Numbered from the stretch's first letter, positions 8,338 to 17,702 are shown. The stretch: DNA of 64,000 nt from JAKFDK01 sp036676195 (GCA_036676195.1 JAKFDK010000137.1:19661-83660), one strand, 5' to 3'. Program-made: numbers and translations. The notes: generated by a model from the sequence alone, not told the origin.

Positions 8338-9828
8338 GTGAAGTCATTTGTGCACAGCCTGCGGCGGGAACTCCAGGCCGCGGCCGCCCAGTTCACCGCC
8401 TGTCCGTCCTGCGGGCAGTGGACGGCCCCGGGCACCTGCACCGCCTGCGGCACCGCCAACAGCCCGTCCGGTCGGACCCCGCCGACCGCCTCCCACCGTG
8501 GCCCGGCCCTGATCCGCTGGCGCCCAGGGGAACACGCACTGCTCCTGCTGAGTATCCTGAAGTGGCTTCTGCTGGGCAGTATCGTGGGGGTGCTGTCCGG
8601 CACGGCGTCGGCGGCTTTTCTGGCCGCCCTCGCCTGGGCCACTGATACCCGCCTGCAGACTCCGCAATTGCTCTGGGGCTTACCGGCAGCCGGCATGATC
8701 ATCGGCTGGCTGTATACCCGCTGGGGCGGCGGTGCCGAAAAGGGCAACAATCTGATTCTGGATCAGATTCATCGCCCGCAGGGGCAGGTGCCACTGCGCA
8801 TGGCTCCCCTGGTTCTGCTGGGCACCGTCACCACCCACCTGTTCGGCGGCTCGGCCGGCCGGGAGGGCACCGCGGTGCAGATGGGCGGCAGCCTGGCCGA
8901 TGCCGTGGCCCGCCTGCTGCGTCTTGCCCCCGCCGATCGCCGGATTCTGCTGATGAGCGGGATCAGCGGCGGCTTCGGCTCCGTCTTCGGCACGCCCCTG
9001 GCCGGCACCGTGTTCGGCATGGAGGTCCTGCGGGTGGGCGCTATTCGCTACGACGCGCTGGTGGGGTGTATGGCGGCCGCTTTTGTCGGCGACCAGGTCA
9101 CACAGGCCTGGGGGCTGCACCATACCCACTACCTGGTCTCCGCCGTACCGGACTTCAGCGCCGCTGTGTTTGCCAAGGTCCTGCTGGCCGGCGCCCTGTT
9201 CGGCCTGGCGGCCCTGCTGTTCGCCGAACTGGCCCACGGCTTCAAGTCCCTGTTCCGCGCCTGGCTGCCATGGCCGCTGCGGCCGGTGGTCGGCGCCCTG
9301 CTGGTGATCGGGCTGACCTGGCTGGCCGGCACGCGCGCCTACCTGGGCCTGGGCGTGCCCATGATCCAGCAAAGTTTCACCGCCGAACCGGTTCCGACCA
9401 CCGCCTTCCTGTGGAAGACCGTCTTCACCACCGTTACCCTTGGGGCCGGTTTTCAGGGCGGTGAGGTCACCCCGCTGTTCTTTGTGGGCGCCACCCTGGG
9501 CAATGCCCTGGCCCATCCGCTGGCGCTGCCGCCGGCTTTCCTGGCCGCCCTGGGCTTTGTGGCCGTCTTTGCCGGTGCGGCCAATACCCCGCTGGCCTGT
9601 GTGCTGATGGGCGCAGAACTGTTCGGGGCGGCTCCCCTGCCCTATATCGGGATTGCCTGCATCATCAGCTACGTTTTTTCCGGCCACCGGGGCATCTATG
9701 CGGCTCAGCGACTGGAGACAGCCAAGAGCAAGTCCGTGCCGGTGCCGCCGGGAACGGCGCTGCAGGCGGTGCATGAGTTAACTCCCCCGCTGCTCCGCCG
9801 TGCCCAAATCCCGGACGGGACCGATTAG
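8338..9828 (+). CDS. CLC-F type fluoride/proton antiporter with N-terminal zinc ribbon
   Basis: CLC-family membrane transporter of 496 residues. GTG start at 8338, six bases after GAGGAGG; longer in-frame starts would lie inside the riboswitch. The core has the GREGT gating-glutamate motif (GSAGREGTAVQ, near residue 180), GGFGSVFGTPLAG and GFQGGEVTPLFFVGA. KGNNLILDQIH near residue 140 resembles the fluoride-selective CLC-F branch rather than chloride CLCs. The riboswitch immediately upstream supports fluoride export. The first 60 residues are unusual: a CPSCG-N9-CTACG four-cysteine knuckle that should bind zinc ahead of the first helix. Product class is sure; fluoride specificity rests on motif and riboswitch. 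Confidence 0.88.
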   Translation: MKSFVHSLRRELQAAAAQFTACPSCGQWTAPGTCTACGTANSPSGRTPPTASHRGPALIRWRPGEHALLLLSILKWLLLGSIVGVLSGTASAAFLAALAWATDTRLQTPQLLWGLPAAGMIIGWLYTRWGGGAEKGNNLILDQIHRPQGQVPLRMAPLVLLGTVTTHLFGGSAGREGTAVQMGGSLADAVARLLRLAPADRRILLMSGISGGFGSVFGTPLAGTVFGMEVLRVGAIRYDALVGCMAAAFVGDQVTQAWGLHHTHYLVSAVPDFSAAVFAKVLLAGALFGLAALLFAELAHGFKSLFRAWLPWPLRPVVGALLVIGLTWLAGTRAYLGLGVPMIQQSFTAEPVPTTAFLWKTVFTTVTLGAGFQGGEVTPLFFVGATLGNALAHPLALPPAFLAALGFVAVFAGAANTPLACVLMGAELFGAAPLPYIGIACIISYVFSGHRGIYAAQRLETAKSKSVPVPPGTALQAVHELTPPLLRRAQIPDGTD

Positions 9829-9880
9829 CCGGAAAATAGTTGCCGTCAAGGGACGTTTGTAACTTGAACACTTGACAGTC

Positions 9881-10024
9881 ATGCACATGGCGGGTAACTT
9901 TGTTCTACCAGAGCTTGCCGCCTTTGTCTCCACGTGTTCCAAGGAGGCATCAGGAGGGGTAGCCAAACACCTCTGGATCGGCAACGGCGGTCTGTTGGGG
10001 GCCCTGGGCCTGTTTCTGGTGTAG
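9881..10024 (+). CDS. Possible 47-residue membrane peptide (weak call)
   Basis: The 318-base gap between the fluoride exporter and nirK holds a 48-codon frame from ATG 9881 (or 9887) to TAG at 10022. The product starts MHMAGNFVLPELAAF and ends in a hydrophobic stretch (LWIGNGGLLGALGLFLV). No good ribosome-binding site precedes either ATG, so it may be chance. Apart from this and the palindrome at 10069 I see nothing else in the gap. Confidence 0.22.
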   Translation: MHMAGNFVLPELAAFVSTCSKEASGGVAKHLWIGNGGLLGALGLFLV

Positions 10025-10068
10025 CGACAGGCAAATTATTGCAAGTCTGCAACGTTCTTTTCAGCTAC

Positions 10069-10082
10069 GTGACATTCCTCAC
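10069..10082. promoter_or_regulatory. CRP/FNR-type palindrome GTGA-N6-TCAC upstream of nirK
   Basis: GTGACATTCCTCAC, 65 bases before the nirK ATG, is a perfect GTGA-N6-TCAC dyad as used by CRP/FNR-family dimers. The same core lies at 45786-45799 before the second haem-copper enzyme operon. The position suits activation of nirK. No such regulator gene is in the window. Confidence 0.55.
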
Positions 10083-10146
10083 AGGAGTGATTAAGCACGG
10101 CTGATAGTCTGAAGTAGAAATCATAATGTAAAAGGAGAACGAAACC

Positions 10147-11274
10147 ATGACGAACCGCGCACCGAAGGCCCTCCGTTCCCTGGCCGCCCTGGCCGCCATG
10201 GCCGCGCTGGTTGCTGGTTGCAGCGGCGGCGCCCCTGCCTCCGCACCCGCACCCGCACCCGCACCCGCACCCGCACCCGCTCCGGCTCCGGCTCCTGAAG
10301 CCGCCGCTCCCGCCAAGTCGGACGAGAAGCCGGTTGATCCGAAGGCAGTTTCCGTGGTCCACAAGCCTGACGACCTGCCGGGTCCGCTGAACCGCACGGA
10401 AAATAAGAAGGTTGTCGTGAACCTGGAAGCCAAGGAGGTCGTCGGCAAGATGGCCGACGGCGTCACGTATACGTACTGGACCTTCAACAACACCGTTCCC
10501 GGCCCGATGGTGCGTGTGGTTGAAGGCGATACTGTTGAGTTGCACCTGAAGAACGCTCCGGAAAACGTCATGAACCACTCCATCGACCTGCATGCCGTTA
10601 CCGGCCCCGGCGGTGGCGCCGTTGCCACCCAGACCAAGAAGGGTGAGGAATCGATCTTCACCTTCAAGGCCCTGCAGGCCGGCGCGTACATGTACCACTG
10701 CGGCACTTCCCACATCCCGACCCACATCGCCAACGGCATGTACGGCATGATCGTGGTCGAGCCCAAGGGCGGCCTGCCCAAGGTCGACAAGGAGTTCTAC
10801 GTGGTCCAGGGTGAGTTCTACACCCAGGGCGACCGCTCCCGTCAGGGTCACCTGATGTTCGACGGCGAGAAGATGTTCAACGAGGAGCCCAACTACGTCT
10901 TCTTCAACGGTGCCTTTGCTGGTCTGGCCACCGAGGCGCCCATGAAGGCCAAGGTCGGCGAGAAGATCCGGATCTTCCTCGGCAACGGCGGCCCGAACCT
11001 GATCTCCAGCCCCCACCTCATCGGTGAGATCTTCGACAAGGTCTGGGCACAGGGCAGCACGAGCAACCCGCTGACCGACATCCAGACCACCATGATTCCG
11101 GTTGCCGGCAGCACCGTGGTTGAGTTTACCGTCGAGGTCCCTGGCACGTACCTGCTGGTTGACCACAGCATCAGCCGGGCGATCGACAAGGGTGCCGTGG
11201 GTGCCCTGGTTGTGGAAGGCCCCGAGAACAAGGAGATCTTCCACGCCGAAAAGGTTGACACCGCCGGTCACTAA
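10147..11274 (+). CDS. nirK: Copper-containing nitrite reductase (NirK), lipoprotein
   Basis: Reduces nitrite to NO outside the membrane; 375 residues. A lipobox (LVAGC, Cys25) anchors it, followed by a flexible (Ala-Pro)9 linker. Two cupredoxin domains carry all expected copper ligands. The block NHSIDLHA gives type-1 His about 144, catalytic Asp about 147 and type-2 His about 149. YHCGTSHIPTHIANGM gives type-2 His 184, type-1 Cys 185, His 193 and Met 198. SSPHLIGE holds the catalytic-type His about 290, and VDHSISRA the last type-2 His about 340. AAAAGGAG precedes the ATG. It is a single-gene unit with its own terminator and a CRP/FNR-like site. Lipid anchoring is what one expects in a Gram-positive cell without a periplasm. 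Confidence 0.95.
   Translation: MTNRAPKALRSLAALAAMAALVAGCSGGAPASAPAPAPAPAPAPAPAPAPEAAAPAKSDEKPVDPKAVSVVHKPDDLPGPLNRTENKKVVVNLEAKEVVGKMADGVTYTYWTFNNTVPGPMVRVVEGDTVELHLKNAPENVMNHSIDLHAVTGPGGGAVATQTKKGEESIFTFKALQAGAYMYHCGTSHIPTHIANGMYGMIVVEPKGGLPKVDKEFYVVQGEFYTQGDRSRQGHLMFDGEKMFNEEPNYVFFNGAFAGLATEAPMKAKVGEKIRIFLGNGGPNLISSPHLIGEIFDKVWAQGSTSNPLTDIQTTMIPVAGSTVVEFTVEVPGTYLLVDHSISRAIDKGAVGALVVEGPENKEIFHAEKVDTAGH
10243..10296 (+). repeat. Hexanucleotide repeat encoding the Ala-Pro linker of NirK
   Basis: Six perfect GCACCC units are followed by three GCTCC(G/T) units, together encoding (Ala-Pro)9 between the lipid anchor and the enzyme domain. Unit length is a multiple of three, so slippage would change linker length without breaking the frame. 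Confidence 0.9.
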
Positions 11275-11300
11275 GTCAGTCAGTCCCAGCCATACAGATT

Positions 11301-11332
11301 CCCCCGGCCGATCCAGGCCGGGGGATTTTTTT
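11301..11332 (+). terminator. Intrinsic terminator of nirK
   Basis: A stem CCCCCGGCC/GGCCGGGGG with a six-base loop is followed by ATTTTTTT, directly after nirK. It may also serve the convergent exonuclease gene ending at 11356. Confidence 0.9.
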
Positions 11333-11355
11333 GATGCGAAGCGTCGGACCCGGCA

Positions 11356-12009
11356 CTACCAGACCCGGCGCGTGTGCAAGAACGCGCTCAGGTCCGACCA
11401 GGTGTGCAGACCCCGCCGCCGGCATTCGGCCAGGAGTGCCAACAGAATGGACTGGGTCGTACAGGAATCGCCGGCTGCCGTGTGCCGGCCCACCACCGGG
11501 ATTTGCAGCCGGGAGGCGCAATGTTCCAGCCGGTAGTCGGCCCAGGCGGGGAACAGGGCCCGGGCCAGCGCCATGGTGTCCAGCAGCGGATGCACCCAGC
11601 GCAGTTTTTCGGCCTTACGCAGCCTGACCTCCACGAAGGCCCGGTCAAAGTCGGCACAGTGGGCCACCAGCACGCTACGCCCGGCAAACCGCAAAAAGGC
11701 CACCAGGGCAGCCAGTGGCTCCGGAGCCGACTGCACCATGGCGTTGTCGATGCCGGTCACATCCGTGGCCAGTTGGGGAATGGGCCGCCCCGGGTTCACC
11801 AGGGTGGCAAACTCCGTGCCGGTATCGACCCGGCGGGCGGCAATGGCAATGATTTCGTCGCCGGCAAAGGGGTGAAATCCGGTCGTCTCGGTGTCGAACA
11901 CCACAAAGGGGATTTCCGCCAGCGGCCCGGCCGGGTTCCAGCGCCCGCGGGCCAGGGCCAGCGCCAGATCCGTTGGCTGCTGCGACGGACGCCACCACCC
12001 CCAGCGCAT
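11356..12009 (-). CDS. DnaQ-like 3'-5' exonuclease (DEDDh)
   Basis: 217-residue exonuclease of the DNA polymerase III epsilon / RNase T superfamily. ExoI motif FDTETTGFHP near residue 36 supplies the first Asp and Glu. HCADFDRAF near residue 108 supplies the ExoII Asp, and the HTAAGDS block near residue 180 supplies the DEDDh His and Asp. The ATG overlaps the stop of the DUF294 gene by one base (TGATG), so the two are translationally coupled. This pairing of a CBS/DUF294 protein with a DnaQ-like exonuclease occurs in many bacteria. Its physiological substrate is not evident. Confidence 0.88.
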   Translation of the reverse strand: MRWGWWRPSQQPTDLALALARGRWNPAGPLAEIPFVVFDTETTGFHPFAGDEIIAIAARRVDTGTEFATLVNPGRPIPQLATDVTGIDNAMVQSAPEPLAALVAFLRFAGRSVLVAHCADFDRAFVEVRLRKAEKLRWVHPLLDTMALARALFPAWADYRLEHCASRLQIPVVGRHTAAGDSCTTQSILLALLAECRRRGLHTWSDLSAFLHTRRVW

Positions 12010-13883
12010 CAGACTCCCCCCGGCGCCAGGGCGTGGCCGATCGACTCCTGCAGGCGTGCCACCGCTACCAGGGCATCTTTGAGGGCTGAGCGCTCCGGCT
12101 CGCTCAAGCGGCTGAGCAGGATCTCGTTGCCCACCGGCTCCCCGGCGGCCTGGCCGCGCACAGCTTCCTGGATCCGCAGCCGCATCAGGGTTTGATAGGC
12201 GATTTCCACCCAGTCGGCTTCGTCCTTGCCCAGGGCTCCGGCCCGAACCACGGCCTGCAGACGCCCCAGGGTCGAAGTGGCCGCCACCCGGTGCCTGAGC
12301 GCCAGGGCACGCAGCAAATCTACCACATGAACACAGGCGGCTGTTTTCAGGTTCAGGCGGCCCTTGCGCTCCCCCCATAAAGGGGTGCGCAGCAGCCGCA
12401 GCGGCCCGATGGGCACCGCATTGGCCAGGTCGTCGCGCACCAGGTGGTACAGGAAGAGGGGCATCGCCTCGGTGGCTGCCCATACCTCCTGGCGCAGGGC
12501 TTCGGCCAGGGCGTAATTCCCGGCCACCGGGCGGAAATCCAGAAAGATGGTGGCAAGCCGGATCTGCTCCGGTTGCGGCCGCTGCACCATGGCCTGCACC
12601 TGCGCCCGCCACCGGGGCCAAGAGCGGCGCCAGGCCGGATTCGTCGCCATGACATCCCCGGGGCAGCGGGCAAACCCGCACCGTTGCAGACCGTCCACCA
12701 CATAGGCGGCCAGAGCGGCAAAGTAAGCATCCACCTGCGGCGTCGGACCGGCGTAAATCAGGGCATTGTCCTGGTCGGTACGGGCAAACTGTTCCTCCCG
12801 GCCGGCGCTGCCCAGGTTGAGCCAGCACCAGTCGCAGGGCGGTTCGCCCAGGCGGGCGACCCCCAGTGCAATGATACGCCGGGTCAGGCGGTCGTATAGC
12901 CCGGTCATCACCGGCAGGATCTGGGCCGGGCCGGCGCCATCGGCCACCATGACGCGCAGTACCTCGTCGATGCGGCCGGCCGCTTCCGCCAGACCGGCCA
13001 GCGTTTCCTCACGCTCCAGCCGGTCCACCACCGAAAGGGTCCCTTCCCCCCGGACCCGGGCCAAATCGCCCAGGGTCAACATCCCCACGGCCCGCCCCTG
13101 CCCGCCTACCACCGGCAGGTGTTTGATGCCCAGGCGGACCATCTGCAGCAGGGCCTCGTCATAAAAGGCTTCCGGGGCCACCGTGTGCAGCGGCGCCGTC
13201 ATGACCGCCTCCGCCGGCGTCGCATAGTGCCGGTCCGCCGCCAGCACCTTGCTGACCAGATCGGTCACCGTGACAATTCCCACCGGCCGGTCACCGGCCA
13301 CCACCACCAGCGACGAGATCCCCCCGGAACGCAGGCGCCCGGCCACTGCACCTACACTGAGACCGGGCGCGCAGGTGGCGGCCGGTGTACGCATCAGGTC
13401 GGCCACCCGTCGCCGCCAGGGCGGAGTACCGGCGCCACGGGTGCGCCCGGCGTATTCACGGACCAGTTCACCATATGTGCGATACAGCCGTTCGGCCAGC
13501 GTCCGGCTGAAAAAGGCGGCAAACCCGGGGTCAGTCAAACATAGCTCCAGCGCCGGACGCGGTACCTGGAGCAGTTCAGCCGCGCCATCGGTCCGCACGC
13601 CCACCGGGTGGGGCGCACCGGTCAGGGCCCCGGACAGGCCGACAAAATCCCCCGGCTGGCAGGTACCGACTGTCTGCTCCTCCACCCCGGTGGCCGCAAC
13701 AATCACGGCCGTGCCGCTGGTCAGGATCCGCAGGCTGCCGTCGGACGGCTCGTCCGGGCGAACCAGCCAGGTCTGCGGCCCCACCCGGACGGCCTCGACC
13801 AGGTCAGCCACCTGCTGCAGCGTGTGCGGGTCCAACCGGTCGAAGGGTGGCACGGTGACCAGAAAACGCGCGCGCTGCGGCAT
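12009..13883 (-). CDS. Cyclic-nucleotide-binding / CBS pair / DUF294 nucleotidyltransferase-like protein
   Basis: Cytoplasmic signalling protein of 624 residues. Domains in order: a cNMP-binding-like beta barrel (about 1-130), two CBS repeats (about 165-285, with VVAGDRPVGIVTVTDLVSKVLA and LPVVGGQGRAVGMLTLGDLA), then a DUF294 / GlnD-like nucleotidyltransferase (GSAGREEQFARTDQDNALIY near residue 355) and a helical C-terminal domain. An in-frame ATG at 13925 adds 14 residues, but the ATG at 13883 follows AGGGGGG with good spacing, so it is used here. It overlaps the exonuclease gene downstream. It probably senses a nucleotide; the target is unknown. Confidence 0.85.
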   Translation of the reverse strand: MPQRARFLVTVPPFDRLDPHTLQQVADLVEAVRVGPQTWLVRPDEPSDGSLRILTSGTAVIVAATGVEEQTVGTCQPGDFVGLSGALTGAPHPVGVRTDGAAELLQVPRPALELCLTDPGFAAFFSRTLAERLYRTYGELVREYAGRTRGAGTPPWRRRVADLMRTPAATCAPGLSVGAVAGRLRSGGISSLVVVAGDRPVGIVTVTDLVSKVLAADRHYATPAEAVMTAPLHTVAPEAFYDEALLQMVRLGIKHLPVVGGQGRAVGMLTLGDLARVRGEGTLSVVDRLEREETLAGLAEAAGRIDEVLRVMVADGAGPAQILPVMTGLYDRLTRRIIALGVARLGEPPCDWCWLNLGSAGREEQFARTDQDNALIYAGPTPQVDAYFAALAAYVVDGLQRCGFARCPGDVMATNPAWRRSWPRWRAQVQAMVQRPQPEQIRLATIFLDFRPVAGNYALAEALRQEVWAATEAMPLFLYHLVRDDLANAVPIGPLRLLRTPLWGERKGRLNLKTAACVHVVDLLRALALRHRVAATSTLGRLQAVVRAGALGKDEADWVEIAYQTLMRLRIQEAVRGQAAGEPVGNEILLSRLSEPERSALKDALVAVARLQESIGHALAPGGV

Positions 13884-14209
13884 GGGCAACCCCCCTGAAT
13901 CCCGTTCCAGGTCAATTCCAGGCACGAAACAGCTTGAATTTTCGCCAAAGGGGGAATTGACTCCTGCCTGCGAGTGGCCGGCGTCTGCAAGTCGGGAGTC
14001 CGGCCGGCCGAGCCTGACCTGCTGAGTTAAGAAATATATATAGTGCCAATGTACTATAGACTTCCGTCAGAATCGACTTTCAATCGATGCGACACGGGGT
14101 TTTATCGGTTGGCAGCCCGATACGAACGGCACCAAATGTGGCCTACACTGACTGTACAAGGACCAGAAGCACCAACACAGGCATAAACTTGATGCTTGGA
14201 GGGATTGCG

Positions 14210-15235
14210 GTGGCTTCAAGCAAACGCAGGCGCATGCTGCAGGCCGGAAGGGCAGGCGGAGCGCTGCTGGCAATGGGGCTGACCGGCTGCGCTGCGCTCC
14301 CGCAGTCTACGATTGACGTGGCCGGCCCGGTAGCCCGGCGGCAGTTGGAACTCCTGAATTTCACCACGTGGCTGATGGTGGTCATCGGAGTGCTGGTGGC
14401 GCTGGCTGTCGTTTACGTGATGCTGCGTTTCCGCGACCGCGGTCAGCCCGGCCGGCCACCGCAGACTCGGGGCCACCGGGGTCTGCAGATCGCCTGGACG
14501 GTGATTCCGATTCTGATTGTGATTTATAAGGCGGTGCCGACGGTGGCCGATGCCTTCTACCTGGCGGAGACACCCCCGAATGCCATGCAGGTGAACGTGA
14601 TCGGCCACCAGTGGTGGTGGGAGTTTCAGTACCCCGACCTGGGCATCACCACTGCCAATGAGTTGCACATCCCGGTCGGGCAGCCCGTTGACCTGCGAGT
14701 CAGCTCCGTCGACGTGATCCACAGCTTCTGGGTGCCCCGGCTGGCCGGCAAGGTGGACGCTATCCCGGGCCGCAGCAACAAACTCTGGCTCCAGGCCGAT
14801 CAGGCAGAGATCTTCTGGGGCCAGTGCGCTGAACTGTGCGGCACCGCCCACGCCCACATGGCCTTCCGGGTTGTGGCCCAACCTCCGGATGCATACGCGG
14901 CCTGGACCAGGCGGATGCAGGACCTGGCTGCGCACCCGGTGACGCCTGCCGACCCGGTGGCGGCCAGGGGGCAGGAGCTGTTCACCGGTAAGGCCGGCTG
15001 CCTGGGCTGCCATACCATTGCCGGCACCAGGGCCGCGGGCAAGGTCGGCCCCAATCTGACCGGGCTGGCGCTGCGCACCACCATCGGTGCTGCCGCCCTG
15101 GATAATACGGCGGAAAATCTGAGCCGCTGGATCCATCATCCGGCGGAGGTCAAGCCAGGGGCGCTGATGCCTAAACTGCCCCTGACCGATGCGGAGATCC
15201 AGCAGTTAGTGGCCTACCTGCGCCTGCAGAAGTAA
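14210..15235 (+). CDS. coxB: Cytochrome caa3 oxidase subunit II (CuA plus cytochrome c)
   Basis: Electron-entry subunit of the caa3 terminal oxidase; 341 residues. GTG start at 14210, six bases after GGAGGG; the frame is open upstream but without a ribosome-binding site. A lipobox (AMGLTGC) follows a basic N-terminus, then two membrane helices. The CuA site is complete: His in DVIHSFWVP and the CAELCGTAHAHM block. A fused cytochrome c domain at the C-terminus has CLGCH haem attachment and a Met ligand in GALMPKL. First gene of a five-gene operon. The 284-base gap before it (13926-14209) is AT-rich around 14030-14060 and probably holds the promoter. Confidence 0.95.
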   Translation: MASSKRRRMLQAGRAGGALLAMGLTGCAALPQSTIDVAGPVARRQLELLNFTTWLMVVIGVLVALAVVYVMLRFRDRGQPGRPPQTRGHRGLQIAWTVIPILIVIYKAVPTVADAFYLAETPPNAMQVNVIGHQWWWEFQYPDLGITTANELHIPVGQPVDLRVSSVDVIHSFWVPRLAGKVDAIPGRSNKLWLQADQAEIFWGQCAELCGTAHAHMAFRVVAQPPDAYAAWTRRMQDLAAHPVTPADPVAARGQELFTGKAGCLGCHTIAGTRAAGKVGPNLTGLALRTTIGAAALDNTAENLSRWIHHPAEVKPGALMPKLPLTDAEIQQLVAYLRLQK

Positions 15236-15254
15236 CGCGACAGGGGGGACAGAT

Positions 15255-17102
15255 ATGGGTACGCTTTCCCACGTGGGCGCGCCGCCGGCCGATGCCGGCC
15301 GCAGCGGCCTGTGGAGTTGGATCACCACCGTTGACCACAAACGGATCGGCATTCTCTACCTGGTCACCGGCATGCTGGTGCTGATGGTGGGCGGCCTGGA
15401 AGCCCTGATGTTCCGCACCCAGTTGGCCGGGCCGGAACTGAAGATCATCGGCCCGGACCTGTTCAACCGGCTGGTGACCATGCATGGCCTGACCATGGTG
15501 TTCGGCGGGGTCATGCCCATCACCAGCGGCTTTATGAACTATTTGCTGCCCCTGCAGATCGGGGCGCGCGATGTGGCCTTTCCCCGGCTGAACGCCCTCA
15601 GTTATTGGATCTACCTGTTCGCCGCCGTCTTCCTGTACACCAGTTGGTTCCTGGGCGGCGCCCCGGCCCAGGGCTGGTTTGCCTACACCAGCCTCTCGAC
15701 CAGCCAGTTTGCCGTTGACCAGGGTATGGACTTCTACGTGCTGGCCGCCATCCTGCTCGGCATCAGCTCTCTGGTGGCCGCCGTGAACTTTATTGTAACC
15801 ATCTTCAACCTACGAACCAAAGGCATGACCCTGTTCCGGATGCCGGTTTTCGTGTGGGCGACCCTGTTTACCTCGATTCTGCTCGCCATCTCCCTGCCAC
15901 CCTTCACGGTCGACTTGATCCTGCTGCTCTTCGACCGCTGGTTCGGCACCGTCTTCTTCGATCCGGCGGCCGGCGCCAACCAGTTGCTGTGGCAGCACCT
16001 GTTCTGGATCTTCGGCCATCCGGAAGTGTATATCATGATCATCCCGACCTTTGGCATCGTCACGGAGATCATCCCGGTCTTCTCCGGCAAGCCGCTGTTC
16101 GGCTACCTGCAGGCGGTGGGGGCGATGATGGTGCTGGTGGTGCTGTCCTATATGGTCTGGAGCCACCACATGTTCACCACCGGTATGGGTCCGGTCGTCA
16201 ATTCCTTCTTTACCCTGGCCACCATGTCCATTTCGATCCCCACCGGCATCCTGATCTTTAACTGGCTGGGCACCATGTGGGGCGGCAAAATCCGTTTTAC
16301 CGCCGCCATGCTGTTTGCCGTCGGCTTTCTGGCGCAGTTCACCATTGGCGGCCTGACCGGCGTGATGCTGGCGGCCGGCCCGTCCGACTACCAGTTGCAC
16401 GACACCTATTTCGTGATCGCCCATTTCCACTACGTGCTGGTGGGTGGCGCCCTGTTCGCCCTCTTCGGCGGCGCCTACTACTGGATGCCGAAGATGTTCG
16501 GCCGCCTGCTGAACGAACGGCTGGGCAGGTGGAACTTCTGGCTGGCCTTTGTGGGTTTCAACGCCACCTTCATGCCGCTGCACTTTGCCGGTCTGTACGG
16601 CCTGCCCCGCCGCGTATACACCTACTCGGCCGGCCTCGGCCTCGGGCCGTGGAACCTTGCCTCGACTATCGGCGCCTATCTGCTTGGTGTGGCCGTGCTG
16701 GTGTTCCTGTATAACGTGTTCGTCACCTTCCGCCAGCCGAAGGCGGCCATCGACAGTGACCCCTGGGATGCCCGCACTCTGGAGTGGTCCACCCCCACCC
16801 CGGTGCCGGAACACAACTTCACCCACCTGCCCGAGGCCCGTGGCCTGGATGCCTGGTGGGTGATGAAGGAGTCCGGGGCGGCGTCCGCACGCTCGACCGG
16901 CCGGCGCCAGATTCATATGCCGTCGCCCTCCTGCTGGCCGTTTATACTGGCCCTGTGCCTGATTACCGGCTCGTACGGCATGGTCTTCAAGGCCTATGTG
17001 GTGGCATCGGTCGGGTATCTGGCCGTAGTAGTGGCCATTTTCGCCATGGCCCTGGAGAGCACCGCCGGGTATCACATTGAGGTCGAGGAGGGACGGCGAT
17101 GA
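15255..17102 (+). CDS. coxA: Cytochrome caa3 oxidase subunit I (A-family)
   Basis: Catalytic haem-copper subunit, 615 residues. The start WSWITTVDHKRIGILY is typical of A-family enzymes. Active-site blocks are intact: THGLTM-like low-spin haem His (VTMHGLTMVFGG), FGHPEVYIMI with the CuB His and cross-linked Tyr, WSHHMFTTGM with the two further CuB histidines, and IAHFHYVL with the haem ligands. A C-terminal extension contributes two further helices, longer than the minimal subunit. GGGGGG precedes the ATG; it overlaps coxC by four bases (ATGA). Confidence 0.95.
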   Translation: MGTLSHVGAPPADAGRSGLWSWITTVDHKRIGILYLVTGMLVLMVGGLEALMFRTQLAGPELKIIGPDLFNRLVTMHGLTMVFGGVMPITSGFMNYLLPLQIGARDVAFPRLNALSYWIYLFAAVFLYTSWFLGGAPAQGWFAYTSLSTSQFAVDQGMDFYVLAAILLGISSLVAAVNFIVTIFNLRTKGMTLFRMPVFVWATLFTSILLAISLPPFTVDLILLLFDRWFGTVFFDPAAGANQLLWQHLFWIFGHPEVYIMIIPTFGIVTEIIPVFSGKPLFGYLQAVGAMMVLVVLSYMVWSHHMFTTGMGPVVNSFFTLATMSISIPTGILIFNWLGTMWGGKIRFTAAMLFAVGFLAQFTIGGLTGVMLAAGPSDYQLHDTYFVIAHFHYVLVGGALFALFGGAYYWMPKMFGRLLNERLGRWNFWLAFVGFNATFMPLHFAGLYGLPRRVYTYSAGLGLGPWNLASTIGAYLLGVAVLVFLYNVFVTFRQPKAAIDSDPWDARTLEWSTPTPVPEHNFTHLPEARGLDAWWVMKESGAASARSTGRRQIHMPSPSCWPFILALCLITGSYGMVFKAYVVASVGYLAVVVAIFAMALESTAGYHIEVEEGRR

Positions 17103-17683
17103 GCAGCCACCCGGTCACGAACACGGGCGTGCCCAACCGCAAGCTGGCCTTCTGGGTGTTCATTGCCTCTGAAGCGATCTTCTTCGCCGCCCTGATCGGT
17201 GTGTACGTGTCGTACGCCGGCCTGAGCCTGAACGGGCCGTACCCGCTGGATGTCTTTAACATCCCCCTGACCAGCGCCAGTACGTTTGTGCTGCTGATGA
17301 GCAGCCTGACCATGGTGCTGGCGGTGAGCAGCGCTGAACGGGATGACGCCGCCGGCGCCCGCCGCTGGCTACTGGGTACTGCCCTGCTGGGCCTGGCCTT
17401 TCTGGGCTTTCAGGTCTATGAGTTCACCCATTTTGTGGCAGAGGGACTGACCCTGGGCACGAACCTGTTCGGCTCGGCCTTTTATACGCTAACCGGCTTT
17501 CACGGCGCCCACGTGGCCGGCGGTGTCCTGTGGCTGCTGGGGTTGCTGGGCCACTCCTTCAAGAGCGGTCTCACCCGGGAGCGGGCGCTGGACGTTGAGG
17601 TGGCCGGGCTGTACTGGCACTTTGTCGATGTGGTCTGGATCGTGATTTTCACAGTGGTGTATCTGCTGGAACTCGCACACTAG
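17099..17683 (+). CDS. coxC: Cytochrome caa3 oxidase subunit III
   Basis: 194 residues, five predicted helices, the short Gram-positive type. NRKLAFWVFIASEAIFFAAL, GFHGAHVAGGVLWLL and YWHFVDVVWIVIFTVVYL are family hallmarks. Overlaps coxA by four bases, so translation is coupled. Confidence 0.93.
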   Translation: MSSHPVTNTGVPNRKLAFWVFIASEAIFFAALIGVYVSYAGLSLNGPYPLDVFNIPLTSASTFVLLMSSLTMVLAVSSAERDDAAGARRWLLGTALLGLAFLGFQVYEFTHFVAEGLTLGTNLFGSAFYTLTGFHGAHVAGGVLWLLGLLGHSFKSGLTRERALDVEVAGLYWHFVDVVWIVIFTVVYLLELAH

Positions 17684-17702
17684 CCAGGTAAAAGGGGAGA
17701 GC

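Noticed and set aside
10036..11271. 411-codon minus-strand frame
   Set aside because: Antisense of nirK; the plus strand has a lipobox, all copper ligands and a ribosome-binding site.
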